DNA of 64,000 nt from Purpureocillium takamizusanense (Eukaryota > Ascomycota > Sordariomycetes > Hypocreales > Ophiocordycipitaceae). Positions 44,399 through 56,300 of this stretch are shown in pieces; the stretch's first letter is position 1; each line of letters opens with the position of its first letter. The stretch spans positions 62,001-126,000 of the forward strand of contig NC_063072.1 in assembly GCF_022605165.1 (NCBI RefSeq). Direction: 5' to 3'. The notes beneath the pieces were generated by a model that had not been told where the DNA came from, made no database searches, and worked only from the letters and a program-made list of their open reading frames with translations. The position numbers and the translations under genes are program-made.

Positions 44399-45828
44399 AT
44401 GCTTGCAAATCTTGTTCTCGTCCTTTGTGGCCTCGCCGTCGTGGCTAAACCTAGCCGAGCGTTTGTAAACCCGGCACACTAGGTCTTTAGTTCCGTCTAC
44501 TAACATACTCCCAGGACGGCTCTTCAAGAGCCCAGACACGATGCCAAGTTGCTAGCACTCACAAACAACCATACCACGTCGCGAAACACCTGGATCTCCC
44601 CATACCAAGGTACCCATGAAAGTACTACTTTAGACGACATCGGGGAAGGCACAGTTGGGCAGCTCATCCGCAGGTTTGAATTTTCCGAGCATCACTTTCT
44701 TGGAGACCAGATTACCTTCGTTGATGAACTCGGAGTTGAGTTTACTGCCAAGGAACGACCAATCGTGGCCATTGGCGGTGCCCTAAACCTGACATACGGC
44801 AAGATTTGTGCTTTGGCAGGTGACTTTTACGGCACAGATAGTCCCATCAGCGACGGCGCGGACGATGTCGAACGCCGAAAGCGCTTTATGAGCGCTTTAG
44901 AGACTCTGATAGATAACCCAGAGGACCAACCTGGCGACGCCCAGAAGCTAGTGGCCTACCTTCAGACAGAGATCGATGCCGTCGCTCGGGCCGTTGCGAA
45001 TGGCCAAGACCCATCTTCCGTGTATAAGGGGGGTGAGGTCATCAGCAATGTAAAACTGGAATGGATGACATTACAAAGAAAGCGGAAGAATTTTCCTTCA
45101 TACGTTGGTCTTGCTGCCATCAACTGGGATCACTTTGGAGACGATGCTCGCGTCGCCTATACGACCGGTCATGCAGCGGCTATTGAACATGCGGCAAAGG
45201 AAACAGGTCGCGCGTCGCCCTCTTTGAGGCATACGTAATGAACGCCTTCGCAGACCACTATCTGCAGGACCTCTTCTCAGCGGGTCATCTTCGGACACCA
45301 CGCCGTCTACTTCACGGCTTATTGGACACCGAGGACAAGCTAGCTCAGGTGAGTTTTCACTCGCATAGCTGTGAATGAGGAGGGGCTGTACTAACCCAAC
45401 TCAAGTACATGCATGACGAAGATTCTGCCCTTGGCCTCTTGGTTAAGGATGCCAGCGGGTCGCAGTGGACTGCTTTTGGGGATAGGAAACTCTTGGACAA
45501 GGCCAACGAGGTAAACTTACTGAAATGCCAAGCAGCCGTGGCGGCTTCTGCGAGAGAGATATACGACTCCTGGCGAAACGAGGCGGCGATCCCGACCGAC
45601 GAGTATCTGGCATGGAAAAAAGTGCCAAGTAAAGAGTCTGCCATGGCTAGAACCCAAACCTTGAGTCCGCTCTTTCTCCGAGGCCCTCAAAACACCTATC
45701 ATGACCTTCAGCGCCGGTCAAACATCGAAGATAGGAGAACTTGGAGGCACGACACTCATTGGTGGACCGAAACCACGCTCTTTTTGCTATCGGAATCGAA
45801 ACTATGGCACTATCCGATGAGCATATAG
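44399..45828 (+). pseudogene. Zinc phospholipase C-like secreted protein, frameshifted
   Basis: The ATG at 44399 opens a signal peptide (MLANLVLVLCGLAVVAKPSR), with donor GTAAAC at 44465. An in-phase acceptor (CAAGAG, next base near 44537) resumes at PRHDAKLLALTNNHT. The main exon carries TYGKICALAGDFYGTD and YVGLAAINWDHFGDDARVAYTTGHAAAIEHA. It then loses frame near 45205-45215: the expected continuation FEAYVMNAFADHYLQDLFSAGHLRTPRRLLHG is in another frame, one base out. The next intron (45349-45405, GTGAGT...TCAAG) and last exon to 45828 are intact. HYxxDxxxxxH resembles the zinc-ligand motif of bacterial phospholipase C/S1-P1 nucleases. The family name is an inference. The break may be real inactivation or a base-call error. 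Confidence 0.6.
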
Positions 45829-46195
45829 ATATACAATGGGTACCCGGCGGAAATTCAACCTCCTGAGAGGGAATGCTTCGCGCCACTTTGCTTGGGACGG
45901 CCCGAAAAAAACAGGGTTATACTTGAAAACGGGGGAGTGTTCCGATCATTGAACCGAATTGTGCTGAGCTTTGGCTGAGCGGCATATGCGGCCAGACCAG
46001 AGCTAAATCAGCTAATCCCGCAAACGTGGTCCAGCCCGAGCCCGTGGACGAGCGGCGCGTTCTCGTAAGGTGGTAGAATGGGTTGGCCGTGGTAGGAAAA
46101 TGGGGTTTTGCGACGTTGTTTTTAGCAGACATAGTTCGTAAATGCGAGTACATGTATCTGGCGTATGCCGTGAGGAATAAAGCTCCGAAAGGATT
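45829..46195. other. Intergenic
   Basis: No gene. Composition is balanced up to about 46195 and then switches abruptly to AT-rich DNA. Confidence 0.5.
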
Positions 46196-46199
46196 TCTA

Positions 46200-49135
46200 T
46201 GCCCTATTTTTTTCCCGCACTTTAGATAGGTACGAAAGTAGATTTATACTCCCTATTCTTATTAGTCTACTACTATACTCTACTAGAGTTTTCCCTATCC
46301 TTATTATTACCTTTTATAAATACTAAAAGTATTATTATCTTCCCTTCTTTAATTATAATATTAGCTCTTAATATTATTATTATATAAGCCTTAATAAAAT
46401 AGCTTTTTTTATATTAAATAGCTTAAAGTTAAAGACATTAAAGATAGATAAGTTTCTATCTTTAATAAAAGTAAGATAAGTAATAGCGGTAATATATAAA
46501 GTAACTTAATATTAAGAAATAATATAATTATAAAGATATATATAATTTAAATAAAATATACCTATATAAGATAAATTACTAAGGAGTAAAGATTAATTAT
46601 AGTTAATAATTATATATTAAATAAGAAAATTAATCTTTAAGGTATTAATATTAATAAAAGGCTAAGATAAATAAATAGTAAAAGTAAGAGTAATAATATT
46701 TAATATTATTAATATTAATACTATAAATTTCTATTATTATTACTACTACTATTACTTTAAAAAAAGAGATATACTTATTTTTTAAGTTTACTATATTAAT
46801 AAATAATAAAATAAAATAAAATAAAAGTTTATAATTATTAATAATATAAAGTATATTATATAAAAGATATATATATATTATTACCCTTTTTTATTTTAAT
46901 TTATATAATTATTAATAAATATATATTTAAATAAAGACTTAAAGGCTTTAATTATTATTTATTTATTATTTTATATTATTATAACTTTATTCTTATAGTA
47001 ATAATATTAATTTAGTCTTATTTTTAAAAGTAATATTATTTATAAAGGAAGAAAACTTTTATTATAAAGGTATTTATAATAAAATAAGGGATCTTAAGGT
47101 TTATTATTATAAGAGTATATTAAGCTTAATATAAATAATAAAGATTTATAGAAGTCTATTAATAAGGTTTATACCTCTTATTTAATAAAGAGTAATATTA
47201 GCTATTATATTAGGGCGAGAAAGATATTAAACCTATAGGACGTAATCCTCTTCGTCCTTTATTTCTTCCTATCTCTACTTAATGCGTTATCGCGTAAGGA
47301 TACCGAATTCTAAGCTATCTCTATAGCCGAAAGGTTAGTCGTAAGCTAATTAAATAGTCTTTAATATTGGATACTTATATTTACGCTTAGTTATAAAACT
47401 ATACGGCGATCTATGCCTTAAGTAAGGTACTTATATTATTAAGGCATACTTATATCTAAAGTATTAAAAATAAGGCAAAATAAATAAGTATTATCGGCTA
47501 TAATTAAGGAGGCATATTATCCTCCCTTTAACTAAGAAAGCTTCCCCCCTTTATAGTTATCCTTATAGTCTTATCTTTATAGCCCCTTTTTACCCCTAGC
47601 TATTCCTTTAGCTATTTTTCGTCTTTTTTAGGCTATCTTCCCTCTTTTACTCCTTCTTTTACTCCTTCCTTTATGCCTTCTCTTACTAATATATTATATA
47701 AATAAAAAGTACTAGCTATATATTATATTAATAAGAGAAAGTATAAAAGAAGATTAAGTAATAGCTTAAGTAAAAAACGGCTAAAGGAATAGCTAAGGGT
47801 AAAAGAGATAATAAAGATAAGATAATAAGTATAGCTATAAGTAAAGATAGACTACTTTAAAGGAATAAAGATAATTATACCTCTTTAATTATAGCTTATA
47901 ATACTTATTTTTTACCCTATTTTTAATACTTTAGATATAAGTATATCTTAATAATATAAGTACTTTATTTAAGCGTAAAAAGTTATATAGTTTTATTAAG
48001 AGCGTAAATATAAGTATTTAATATTAGAGATTATTTAATTAGCTTATAATAGACCTCTTAATTATAGAGGTACTTTAGATTTAAGAATCCTTATATTAAA
48101 ATATATTAAATAGAGATAGGAAAAAGAGAAGGATAAAGGGGATATACTTTATAGTTTAGTATCTTTCTACCTTAATAAAATATATTTATTATTATTATTT
48201 ATTTCTCCCTCTTTAAGTTTTTATTAATAATATATAAAATAAGCGGCTTATTATCTTTTCTTAAATTTATTTATTAAATAGCTCTTAAATAGCTATTTTT
48301 TAATTTATAATATTATTCCTTTTTATTTAAGTACTTATTATTAAGGCCTTTAAATATAATCGCTCTTTATTATTTAATATATATTACTTTTCCTTTTTTA
48401 TATCTTATTATTACTTCGCTTTTTTAATTATACTAAGGTATAAAATATAAAAGCTAATATAGTACTATATAATATTAATTTATAATATAGCTTAAAGGAA
48501 GCCTATAAGCTAAGTATTACTTAGCTATATAAAGCTTATATAAAGGAAATATTTATATAGCCTTATATATATTATACTTATATTATAGTTAAGTTCTTAT
48601 ATATTACTATTATTAATCTTCTTAATAAAAATAGTATAAATACCTTTTAATATAAGGGCGATTATTGTAGGGCTTTTAGATTAGTTTCCTAATAATAATA
48701 CTATTTAATAATATAATTAATATCTTTAAATATAAAAGTAATCGCTATAAGTCTTTTAAACTATTTCTTTAATTTCTTTTATAATTATATTATAATTAAG
48801 TTTTTATATATTACTCTTATTATTATTATTATTAATTTTATTAATAAGAACCTGTAAGTACTTTTTAATATAAATATAATTACTATAAGTCTTTTAAATT
48901 ATCTAATTAATAATTAAGCCTTAATTAAATACTTAAGTATTAATATTATATTATTATAAATTTTAGTATTTACTTTATTATTAATTAATTTATTATAAGC
49001 TTAAGTTATTTATATTATAATAAAGTAAATAATATTAAAGGTATTTATTATAAAGAAGTAATATTAAAGGTATTTATTAAAAACCTTTATAATAAAAAAA
49101 GCCTTTAAAAATTATAATAATTAAAAATAACCCAC
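46200..49135. repeat. AT-rich, RIP-like isochore
   Basis: About 2.9 kb made almost wholly of A and T, with TTATTA/AATATT runs, stops in every frame and no open frames over 60 codons. Boundaries are sharp on both sides (GC-normal DNA before 46200 and after 49135). Short GC-containing islands, for example 47210-47345 and 47520-47690, look like less-decayed parts of former repeats. RIP of transposon copies is the usual cause in Pezizomycotina. Confidence 0.85.
47250..48140. repeat. Long imperfect inverted repeat inside the AT-rich tract
   Basis: Arms of about 420-450 bp (about 47250-47700 and 47717-48140) are reverse complements with a spacer of about 16 bp. Bases 47430-47511 match the reverse complement of 47881-47960 over some 80 bp with mostly G-to-A/C-to-T differences. 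Innermost sequences (47672-47700 and 47717-47745) also pair. The left arm keeps more G and C; the right arm is almost pure AT. Confidence 0.8.
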
Positions 49136-49463
49136 ATTCACTCATCCGTGTCTGCTCGAACAGCGGCCGGTTGCAGGTCCACTCATCCGCTTTGCCCCCC
49201 ACCCCGCCTTGCGGACACTTGTAATACATACATCCGGGCACACCCACGAGTGAGGGCATCTATCTCCCCAGAGACATTTGATCGACAACTGACCATCTCA
49301 TCAGCAGCCTGTCGAACCGGCCCTCTCCATCGCCTCCTCCGCCTTTGCCCACCGGCCAATTCCACGACCCATCCATCGTCCGCCCTCTATTGCCTACTTG
49401 AGGACACCGCTGGCCTAGATACTCAGCACTCTGCTCCCGTCCCATCGGCGCTTACAGCCCGCC

Positions 49464-50866
49464 ATGGCTTCGATAAACGACCTCGCGACCGCCGCCATCG
49501 CGAGCTCCTCCTCCACCTCCACGTCACCACCGCCGGCGGCAGGGGCGCAATCGCAACCACAGCCGCAGCCCGCCGCTGGAGCTCCGCGCGGCGCCTTCAT
49601 CGTCCTCGAGGGCCTCGACCGCAGCGGCAAGACCACGCAGGTCAAGCTCCTGGAGCAGCGCTTCGTCGAGGCGGGGCGGTCGGTCAAGGTGATGCGGTTC
49701 CCGGGTGCGTTTGTCTATTCCCTCCGTCCAACCCCCCCCTCCCGGGCCAGTTTTCCTTTTCTCCGTTCGCCACGCGAATGCCACTAGGCATGTGAAGAAC
49801 GGTTCTTTCAGCCATCTTGGGAAGGCAATTGTGTCCCTACTGCGGGCTAGAGACTCGCCTCAGGTCAGCCGTGAGCCAGAGGGGGAGGTGTAACATGGAG
49901 TGTGAACTGCGCAAAGGACCACCATCACGGCAGCGACATGAGAGACTAATCCGTCATGTCCTCGTGCAGACCGGTCGACGCCCATCGGGCAAATGATTGA
50001 CGCGTACCTCAAGAGCGATGTGGCCATGGAGGACCACGTCATCCACCTGCTCTTCAGCGCAAACCGGTGGGAAGCCGCGTAGGTTGCCTACATGTCCCCA
50101 TCACATCACCACCATCACTTCTCCCGCTCCACCCCTCACGCGTCCTCGCCCCTGTCCATAGCCTCATCGCCAACAACCTCCCCTTCATATCACCCCACCC
50201 CTGATATAAAACCCCCGTCTATCTTGCAGCCATCACATTAGCCACCAACCGCTAACGAGCCAAACCCCCTCCCCAACTCACAGCGCCCAGATATCCTCCC
50301 TCCTCGCCGCCGGCACCACCATCCTCTGCGACCGCTTCCACCTCTCGGGCATCGCCTACTCGGCCGCCAAGCGCAACCCCTCCCTGCCCCTCCCCTGGGC
50401 CGCCGCCCCCGAGCGCGGCCTGCCCCGCCCGGACCTGGTGCTCTTCCTCGACCTCGACGAGCGCGCCGCCCGCGCCCGCGGCGGCTTCGGCGACGAGCGC
50501 TACGAGCGCGCCGCCATGCAGGCGCGCGTGCGCGACATTTTCTGCGCCATGGCCGCGGGCGCTGACGAGGAGCCGTCAGAGTCGTTGCCCTCTGCCGGTG
50601 ATGCTGGTGGTGCTGGTGTTGCTGGTGGCTCTGCGGACCCTCCTCCTGCTGGTACCGGTGCTGCCGCTGTCGCCGAGTCGACATCACCGCCGCAGCAGCA
50701 GCAGCGACAGCAGCACACCCCCCGCAGAACCGGGGAGCACATCCTCGTCGTCGACGCCGGCGCCAGCGTCGAGGCCGTGGCCGACGAGATATGGCGGCGC
50801 GTCGAGGCGCGGGTGCGGCAGGTGGACGCGGGCGAGCTGGGCGCCTCGGTCGGCGTCGTGGAGTGA
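49464..50866 (+). CDS. Thymidylate kinase (dTMP kinase)
   Basis: Exons 49464-49704, 49970-50078 and 50284-50866 (introns GTGCGT...GTGCAG and GTAGGT...TCACAG) give 310 residues. The P-loop is EGLDRSGKTTQ (residues 49-59). FPDRSTPIGQMIDAYL is formed across the first splice, then LLFSANRWE and the DRFHLSGIAYSAAKR lid/DRF motif, then DLVLFLDLDE. This is the cytosolic/nuclear enzyme that phosphorylates dTMP to dTDP for DNA synthesis. Two departures from the roughly 210-residue norm are a 40-residue Ser/Pro/Ala/Gln leader and a 60-residue low-complexity insert (about 215-275: Gly/Ala/Pro then QQQQRQQ) near the C-terminus. It lies directly downstream of the AT-rich tract and converges with the gene at 51769. 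Confidence 0.94.
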
Positions 50867-51070
50867 GTGACTGAGCGAGCGAGCGAACGAGCGAACGAAA
50901 GGACTGAATGAATGAAAGTCAGAAGGCAGAGGGCTGGGCGGAACGATTGAGCGAGTTGGTTGGTAAACGAGCGAGTGAGTGAGTGGCGAAGTGAGGAAGT
51001 GAGAGCGAGGGAGAGCAAGAGTGGGTGAGTGAGAGTGAGTGCGAGTGAGTGTCGAGTGAGTGATCGGGAG
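50867..51070 (+). repeat. Degenerate GAGT/GAGC/GAAC microsatellite
   Basis: It begins at the stop codon of thymidylate kinase (GAGTGAGTGACTGAGCGAGCGAGC...) and continues with interruptions as GAGCGAACGAGCG and GTGAGTGAGAGTGAG for about 200 bp, so it is probably the 3'UTR. Confidence 0.8.
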
Positions 51071-51768
51071 ACCGAGCGCCGAGTTAACGAACGATACGAT
51101 GCGCACGCGCAGGGAAGAACAGAGAACACTTTGAACAGGGCAACAGTCGCAAGGGGACACATCTCAGGATACGTAGGCCATGCATGAACATATACTAGAC
51201 AGACAGATAGACTATCGAGCGAGCATATTGTATGGATCGAACAACACCTGTCTGTCGAACACGTCCGGCCCAGTAAGAGCGTGTGGCATATCCCATCGAG
51301 CGAGCACATCAAGGCAAAGGATGTACAGACAAGTCCGGCACAAGAGAGACACGCACATGAGTATCAATCAATCAGGCTTCAAGCCAAGTCAATCAACTAC
51401 CAGGCAGGCGCGCACGCACGCACGCGCCCAGCCACGCACTCCATCGACCGACCCATGGCCACGTCAAGAGACGCGCCGCGCACCAAAGCCCGGATTCAAA
51501 CCAAACAAGCAATCTGCCACGCCGTGCAACGCCACGTCCGCCGTGTCCAACAAGAGAAGTGGACCGGCCCAAACTGGCCAAAGAACAAAACGCCGATTTC
51601 CGTACCCCCAAGCCAGGTTCGTACACATAATCAGTTATACTTTGCATCATGCCGCCCATAACTTCATAACGATATATATCCCTCGCACTACGTCCTCCAT
51701 TTACTTTTTCAGTCGCTCACCCAGCGGTAGCGAGGTCCGGTGTACGACACATTGGTCGACACGAGACG
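51071..51768. other. Intergenic between convergent genes
   Basis: Shared 3' region of thymidylate kinase and the nuclear-type protein. Contains CACGCACGCACG near 51414-51426. No gene seen. Confidence 0.5.
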
Positions 51769-53320
51769 TCATGAGGCGGCGACGGCGGCGGCGGCGGCGG
51801 CGGCCTCGCTCTCGTCCTTGTTGCTTTCGCTCTCCCACAGGTCAAAGCTCTCGCCCGTGCCGTCCATGGGCTGCAGGACGGCCGCCTTGGAGGAGCCCTT
51901 GGTGGCCGCGCCCATGAGTGCGGCTACTTCGGTGACGGCGTCGCCCTCGGGCTCCGCCTCGTCGGCGGCCAGGACCTCGAGGTCGGGTGCAAACTTGAAG
52001 TTGCGAGACGAGGGCGGCTCCGACTCCTGCTCCTGCTCTTGCTCTTGCTCCTGCTCGTCGTCCTCGTGCACGAGCACCACCGACGACTCATCGCAGCCGT
52101 CGGCGTAAAAGTCGACGGCGTTCATCTCGCCGAGCGCGACCCTCTCCTTTTCGACCACCATGTCGTCGGGGGCGGCGCGGCTGTGGCTGCTGGCGCCCCG
52201 GGTCTGCGAGACATCGTCGGGAGGCGGCACGTTCTCCTTGTCGCGGCCCTCGTCGCGCTCGCGGGTGGCCTTGCGCGCGCTCTCCTCGTCTGACGAGATG
52301 TCGAGAACGCACGTGCTGTGCTGCAGCAGGTTGGTCATCTCCTGCTCCGGGGTGTCCTCGTGGATGTCGAAGAACCAGCTCGCCTTGGCCTCAGGCTCGT
52401 CGAGCAGGCTGGTGGTGGAGGAAGAGGAGCGGGCTGAAGGCCTGGCGGCGCGGGCGACGGACGCCGATGATGATGCCGGCGGCGGAGCATAGCTGGAGAT
52501 GGTGCCTTTGAGGGCGGCGTCGAGAGAAAAGGGAGCAGCAGAGGAAGCCTTGCCGAGGCCAAACGAGGGTGGGTCGACGCGCGTGTAGGGGCCGGAGCGC
52601 CGGCGGCTGGAGAGGATGCCAGAGCGCTTGCCGCGGGTGGGCGAGCGGCCGGCGGGCGCGGAGACGGACGGCGACGACTTGCTGGCGAGGGCGCTGTTGA
52701 GGCGGGCGGCGGGCGACTTGGGCTGGAGGGTGCGCCTGAGCGTGGAGCTGTGCTTGAGGGGAAGCCTGGCGGCAGCCGAGGGCGTGGAGGGAGCGGCGGC
52801 AGCTCTGGTGAGGATGAAGGCGGAGGGGGCGGGCTTGAGCAGGGCGTCCTTGAGAGGCGAGGCGGAGGAGTTGGAGCCCTTGGAGCGCTTGGCGAAGAGG
52901 ACGGGATCGACGTTTTCCGCGTCGTCGTCAACGTCGAGCAGCTCGGCCTTGCGCTTGCCGCTGGGGGGCGCGACGGCTGGAGAGGCGAGGTTAGCCAATG
53001 TGCAATTGTGCGCGTTGGACTGGATGCTGGTCCGCGGCGCCGTCACAATCATTTCATCCATCACTTCACGTCGACGATGCTCGCGTTGGCTGCCTGCCAT
53101 CTTCAACGGCGCATCGGCGTCGTTCCAACGGGAGCCCCATTATACGCTGGGCAGACAGTACAAAAAAACGAGAGTGCATGACGCGCCGAGGCGGGGGCGC
53201 GGATTCGGGGCGGGTTCATGCACGCGAAAACGTACCGTTTTGCCTATTCTTGAGGCTCGTCAGGCTCTGCAGACGCGCCCCGTCGAGGGGGGCAAACGGC
53301 TGGCGGGTGACGGCAGCCAT
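51769..53320 (-). CDS. Conserved-type disordered nuclear protein, unknown function
   Basis: Exons 53320-53236 and 52976-51769 (260-bp intron, GTACGT...TCCAG) give 430 residues. The join forms LTSLKNRQNAVAPPSGKRKAELLDVDDDAENVDP. The N-terminus (MAAVTRQPFAPLDGARLQ) matches a small Sordariomycete family I recall without a known role. The rest is mostly disordered: a basic Ser/Pro region (RSPTRGKRSGILSSRRR), a conserved-looking SLDAALKGTISSY box, then an acidic block with SWFFDIHEDTPEQEMTNLLQHS and DKENVPP, an EQEQEQEQEQE run and a poly-Ala tail. KRKAE and RRR clusters suggest nuclear import; D-E-N-V-D-P and KEN-type motifs suggest cell-cycle turnover. Both suggestions are inference. Confidence 0.8.
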
Positions 53321-56300
53321 GGCGGTGGTGAGTGACGACTCCAGAGGAGTTGTGGAGTGGTTGATGCGAGGGAAGAGAGTCGGCAGCAGCACGAGCACGG
53401 GTGAGTGAGTGACGATGGATCGCGTCTGACGAGCTGGTGGTGTTGTTCCTTCTGCGGCGGGGCTCTAGGTACTCTCTGCTGGGTGGGCGCGTGTTTGTGT
53501 GTGCGCCTGAGGCCTGCTGCTGACTGGGGTGTGTGTTGTTTGAAATGGAGCAGAGCTGCAGCAGCTACAAGGTGTGGATTATTGTTGTTTGTTGATCGAT
53601 CTCGTCGTTTCGTCTTTTTGACCCCGCTTGATTTTACTGCTCGGCAGACGACATGGGTGGTCTTGGAGCGAGGAGAGGGAAAGCGAGCGAGCGTGATGAA
53701 TGGGGGAAAATAGGAATACGATACGTATGTGGGAGGAGCAAGGAACAGGAACAACAACAATCAACAAGCAGCAGCACGAGGGAGTGAAGGGGAGGGGAAA
53801 GGAAGAGAGAGGGCGGCGAACAGGGCGGGTGCAGCGCGGGGGCCGGGGTATATGAGAGAGCCAGACGAGGGAGACGACACGAAGAAGAGATGGATGGTGT
53901 GGTTCCCTTGCCCGTGCTGGGATGGATGGATGGATGGATAGATGGAACTGGCGGCGAGACACAGAAAACGAGACACGGGCGCTTGATGATGGACTGGGTG
54001 GCCGCCGTTTCTGCAGCCTGGTCCAGCCCAGCAGTCCAGCGGCGGGCGCGAATGGCCTCCACTGCTGGTTGATTCACACGCTGGAGCTTCTCCCATTCAG
54101 AAACCGCCACTAGGCAGCGGGCGGCCTGGGGGGGGGAGTCGGCCAGCTGTGCAGCAGGCTCCCAGTGCACGACGCCACTCACTGGTGGGGAGGGGGGGCT
54201 ACTAATTGCTGCTGCTGCTGCACGACGCGTCTCTTCCACAGCGCGCGCCGCAGGCTGGGAGGGGGGGGGCTGCCAGCGTGTCAGTGGCGCCAGTGACGGG
54301 ACCCCCTGCTCTACCTAGTAGCGGGCTGCATATCTGCCCCGCCGAGATCTGACCTGCCCTGCTCCTTGCTGGGTTCAATGATGTGCTGCCCTGCGCATCG
54401 CCAGCCAGCCCGCGCGCGCGCGCGTCGGCGGGGCCAATGAGGTGCGCGAGCGGGCGTGGTGGCGCCGGCCAATAGACGCGTCGCGATGCACCACAGTGCC
54501 GTAGGTCTGCGTAAATTGTACGCAGTACGTAGCGCACTTTACAGGGTTGCTTGATGACGCCAAAAAAGAACGAGGGGGGCGCCAACGATGGTGGTGGTGG
54601 CCCTTCTGCTTCTCATGCTTTCCCATCGTTCCCTCGGTCACACACACACTTTCCGTCCATCGCAAGGGATGGATGGATGGATTGACGCTGCTCCAAATGG
54701 CCTTCCCACCAGCGCACACACAATTCTAGTGTAAGCGTCCATCAGCGTTTGCATGCAGGGGCGCAACAAGACCAGGCCAGGCCAGCTAGACCACCAGACC
54801 ACCAGACCAGACCAGACAGACCACTACATCAGCAGGCGCTCGCACTGTAAAACACCCTCGCCGTCTCTCTCGCTGCCAGTAATTCAATTCGTTTCGTTTC
54901 ATTCTCAATTGATTGAGATTCAATTCATCCATCTACCCATCCATCCCACCGCTGGGAAAACCCCCTCGTCGTCATCGTCAGACTGCCTTTGTTTTTTCTT
55001 TTTTCTGTATTGTTCCTTTGGCACCAGCCCGGCCAGTCGACCCGCTCGCCCCGACAAACTGCCGTGCCGCTTGCTGCTCTTCAAGAAGATCCGTCCCCCG
55101 CACCACACGCACCTTGCCCCATGTTTAATTGATTGATGATTGTTCGAGTCGCCGCCCCATCTCGCAGCGGTTCATCGCGGAACAAAAAGAAGCAAACGGG
55201 TCCCCCCCGCTCGAGCGCCGCGATTTGTCTCACGCCCCTTCATCACCATCACCACCACCACCACCACGAATCTGCGACAAACCATCTGGTCACACGGGAG
55301 GGAGCTTTGGAGGGAGGGGCCCCGGATGGACGGCCGTGCATTCGTCGCCGTGGCTGTGCCGTGTCGCCTGCCCGCTCACGTCATGGCTCTGCTTCTCTGC
55401 TTCCAGGAGCTTTTTACTCTTTGCTCTTCTGAGCCAACTAACACTTTTACGCCATACGCACGACGTAGTTCCATCACATGTGCAGAAACGGAACCTGTAT
55501 GCACTTTCCCGCCCGTAGCCCAAGGTGCCGAGTAGTAGTAGCAGTCAGTAGTGCGACAGACGGGTCATGCTGTGCATCATCCATTTCGCTTCCTCCCGAC
55601 GCTGAGCCCGCCAGAGGAGGTGGCCTAGGTAGTTACCTGCAGAGTGCAGACCGTGTCCCACACCTCTGCAACACGACATCTCTGCGATGCCTCCCCACCC
55701 GTCGACTCACACACGTGAAGTAACCGGGATGGAATCTCATCTTTTCATGGGGCCATTCTTGCTTTTTGCCTTTTCTTGACGGGCAAACTCCGTCGTCTTT
55801 CCTATGAAATGAATCCCCTGGTCTCACTCACCCCCGAATAACCCTGTTGTTCGTTCTGCAAGGTACCGAACCTCCGCCGCGTTTCGTCTCACACGAACGT
55901 GCAGCAGCAAGCAGCCGCGCCTGAGTTCGATCACGACTTCTAGCTCGTCTGTCTGTTGCCCGGTATACGTCCCCGGTCTTGTTGGAGCGCGGATACATGT
56001 ATGAGCGTATGTATGTATGTACTGTACTACTAGTGCTGCATCCAGTTTGCCATCCATCCATCCAACCATCATCAATGTGCAACTCCCCCTCCCTCGAGCG
56101 CCTCCTTGGATCAAATCTCCCTCCCTGCATTCGCGCGACCACCCTCTCCCCATCCACCCCCCCGCTTCCACTTCCTCGTCGCACGTCCGCGTCCGCCTCT
56201 CCCGCCGCCCAGGCACGCTGTACAGCCCATCATCCACCCACCATCTCATCTCAACCACCCCGAGCAGAGAATGAATTTAATAGGTGAAAGAAAAGGAAAA

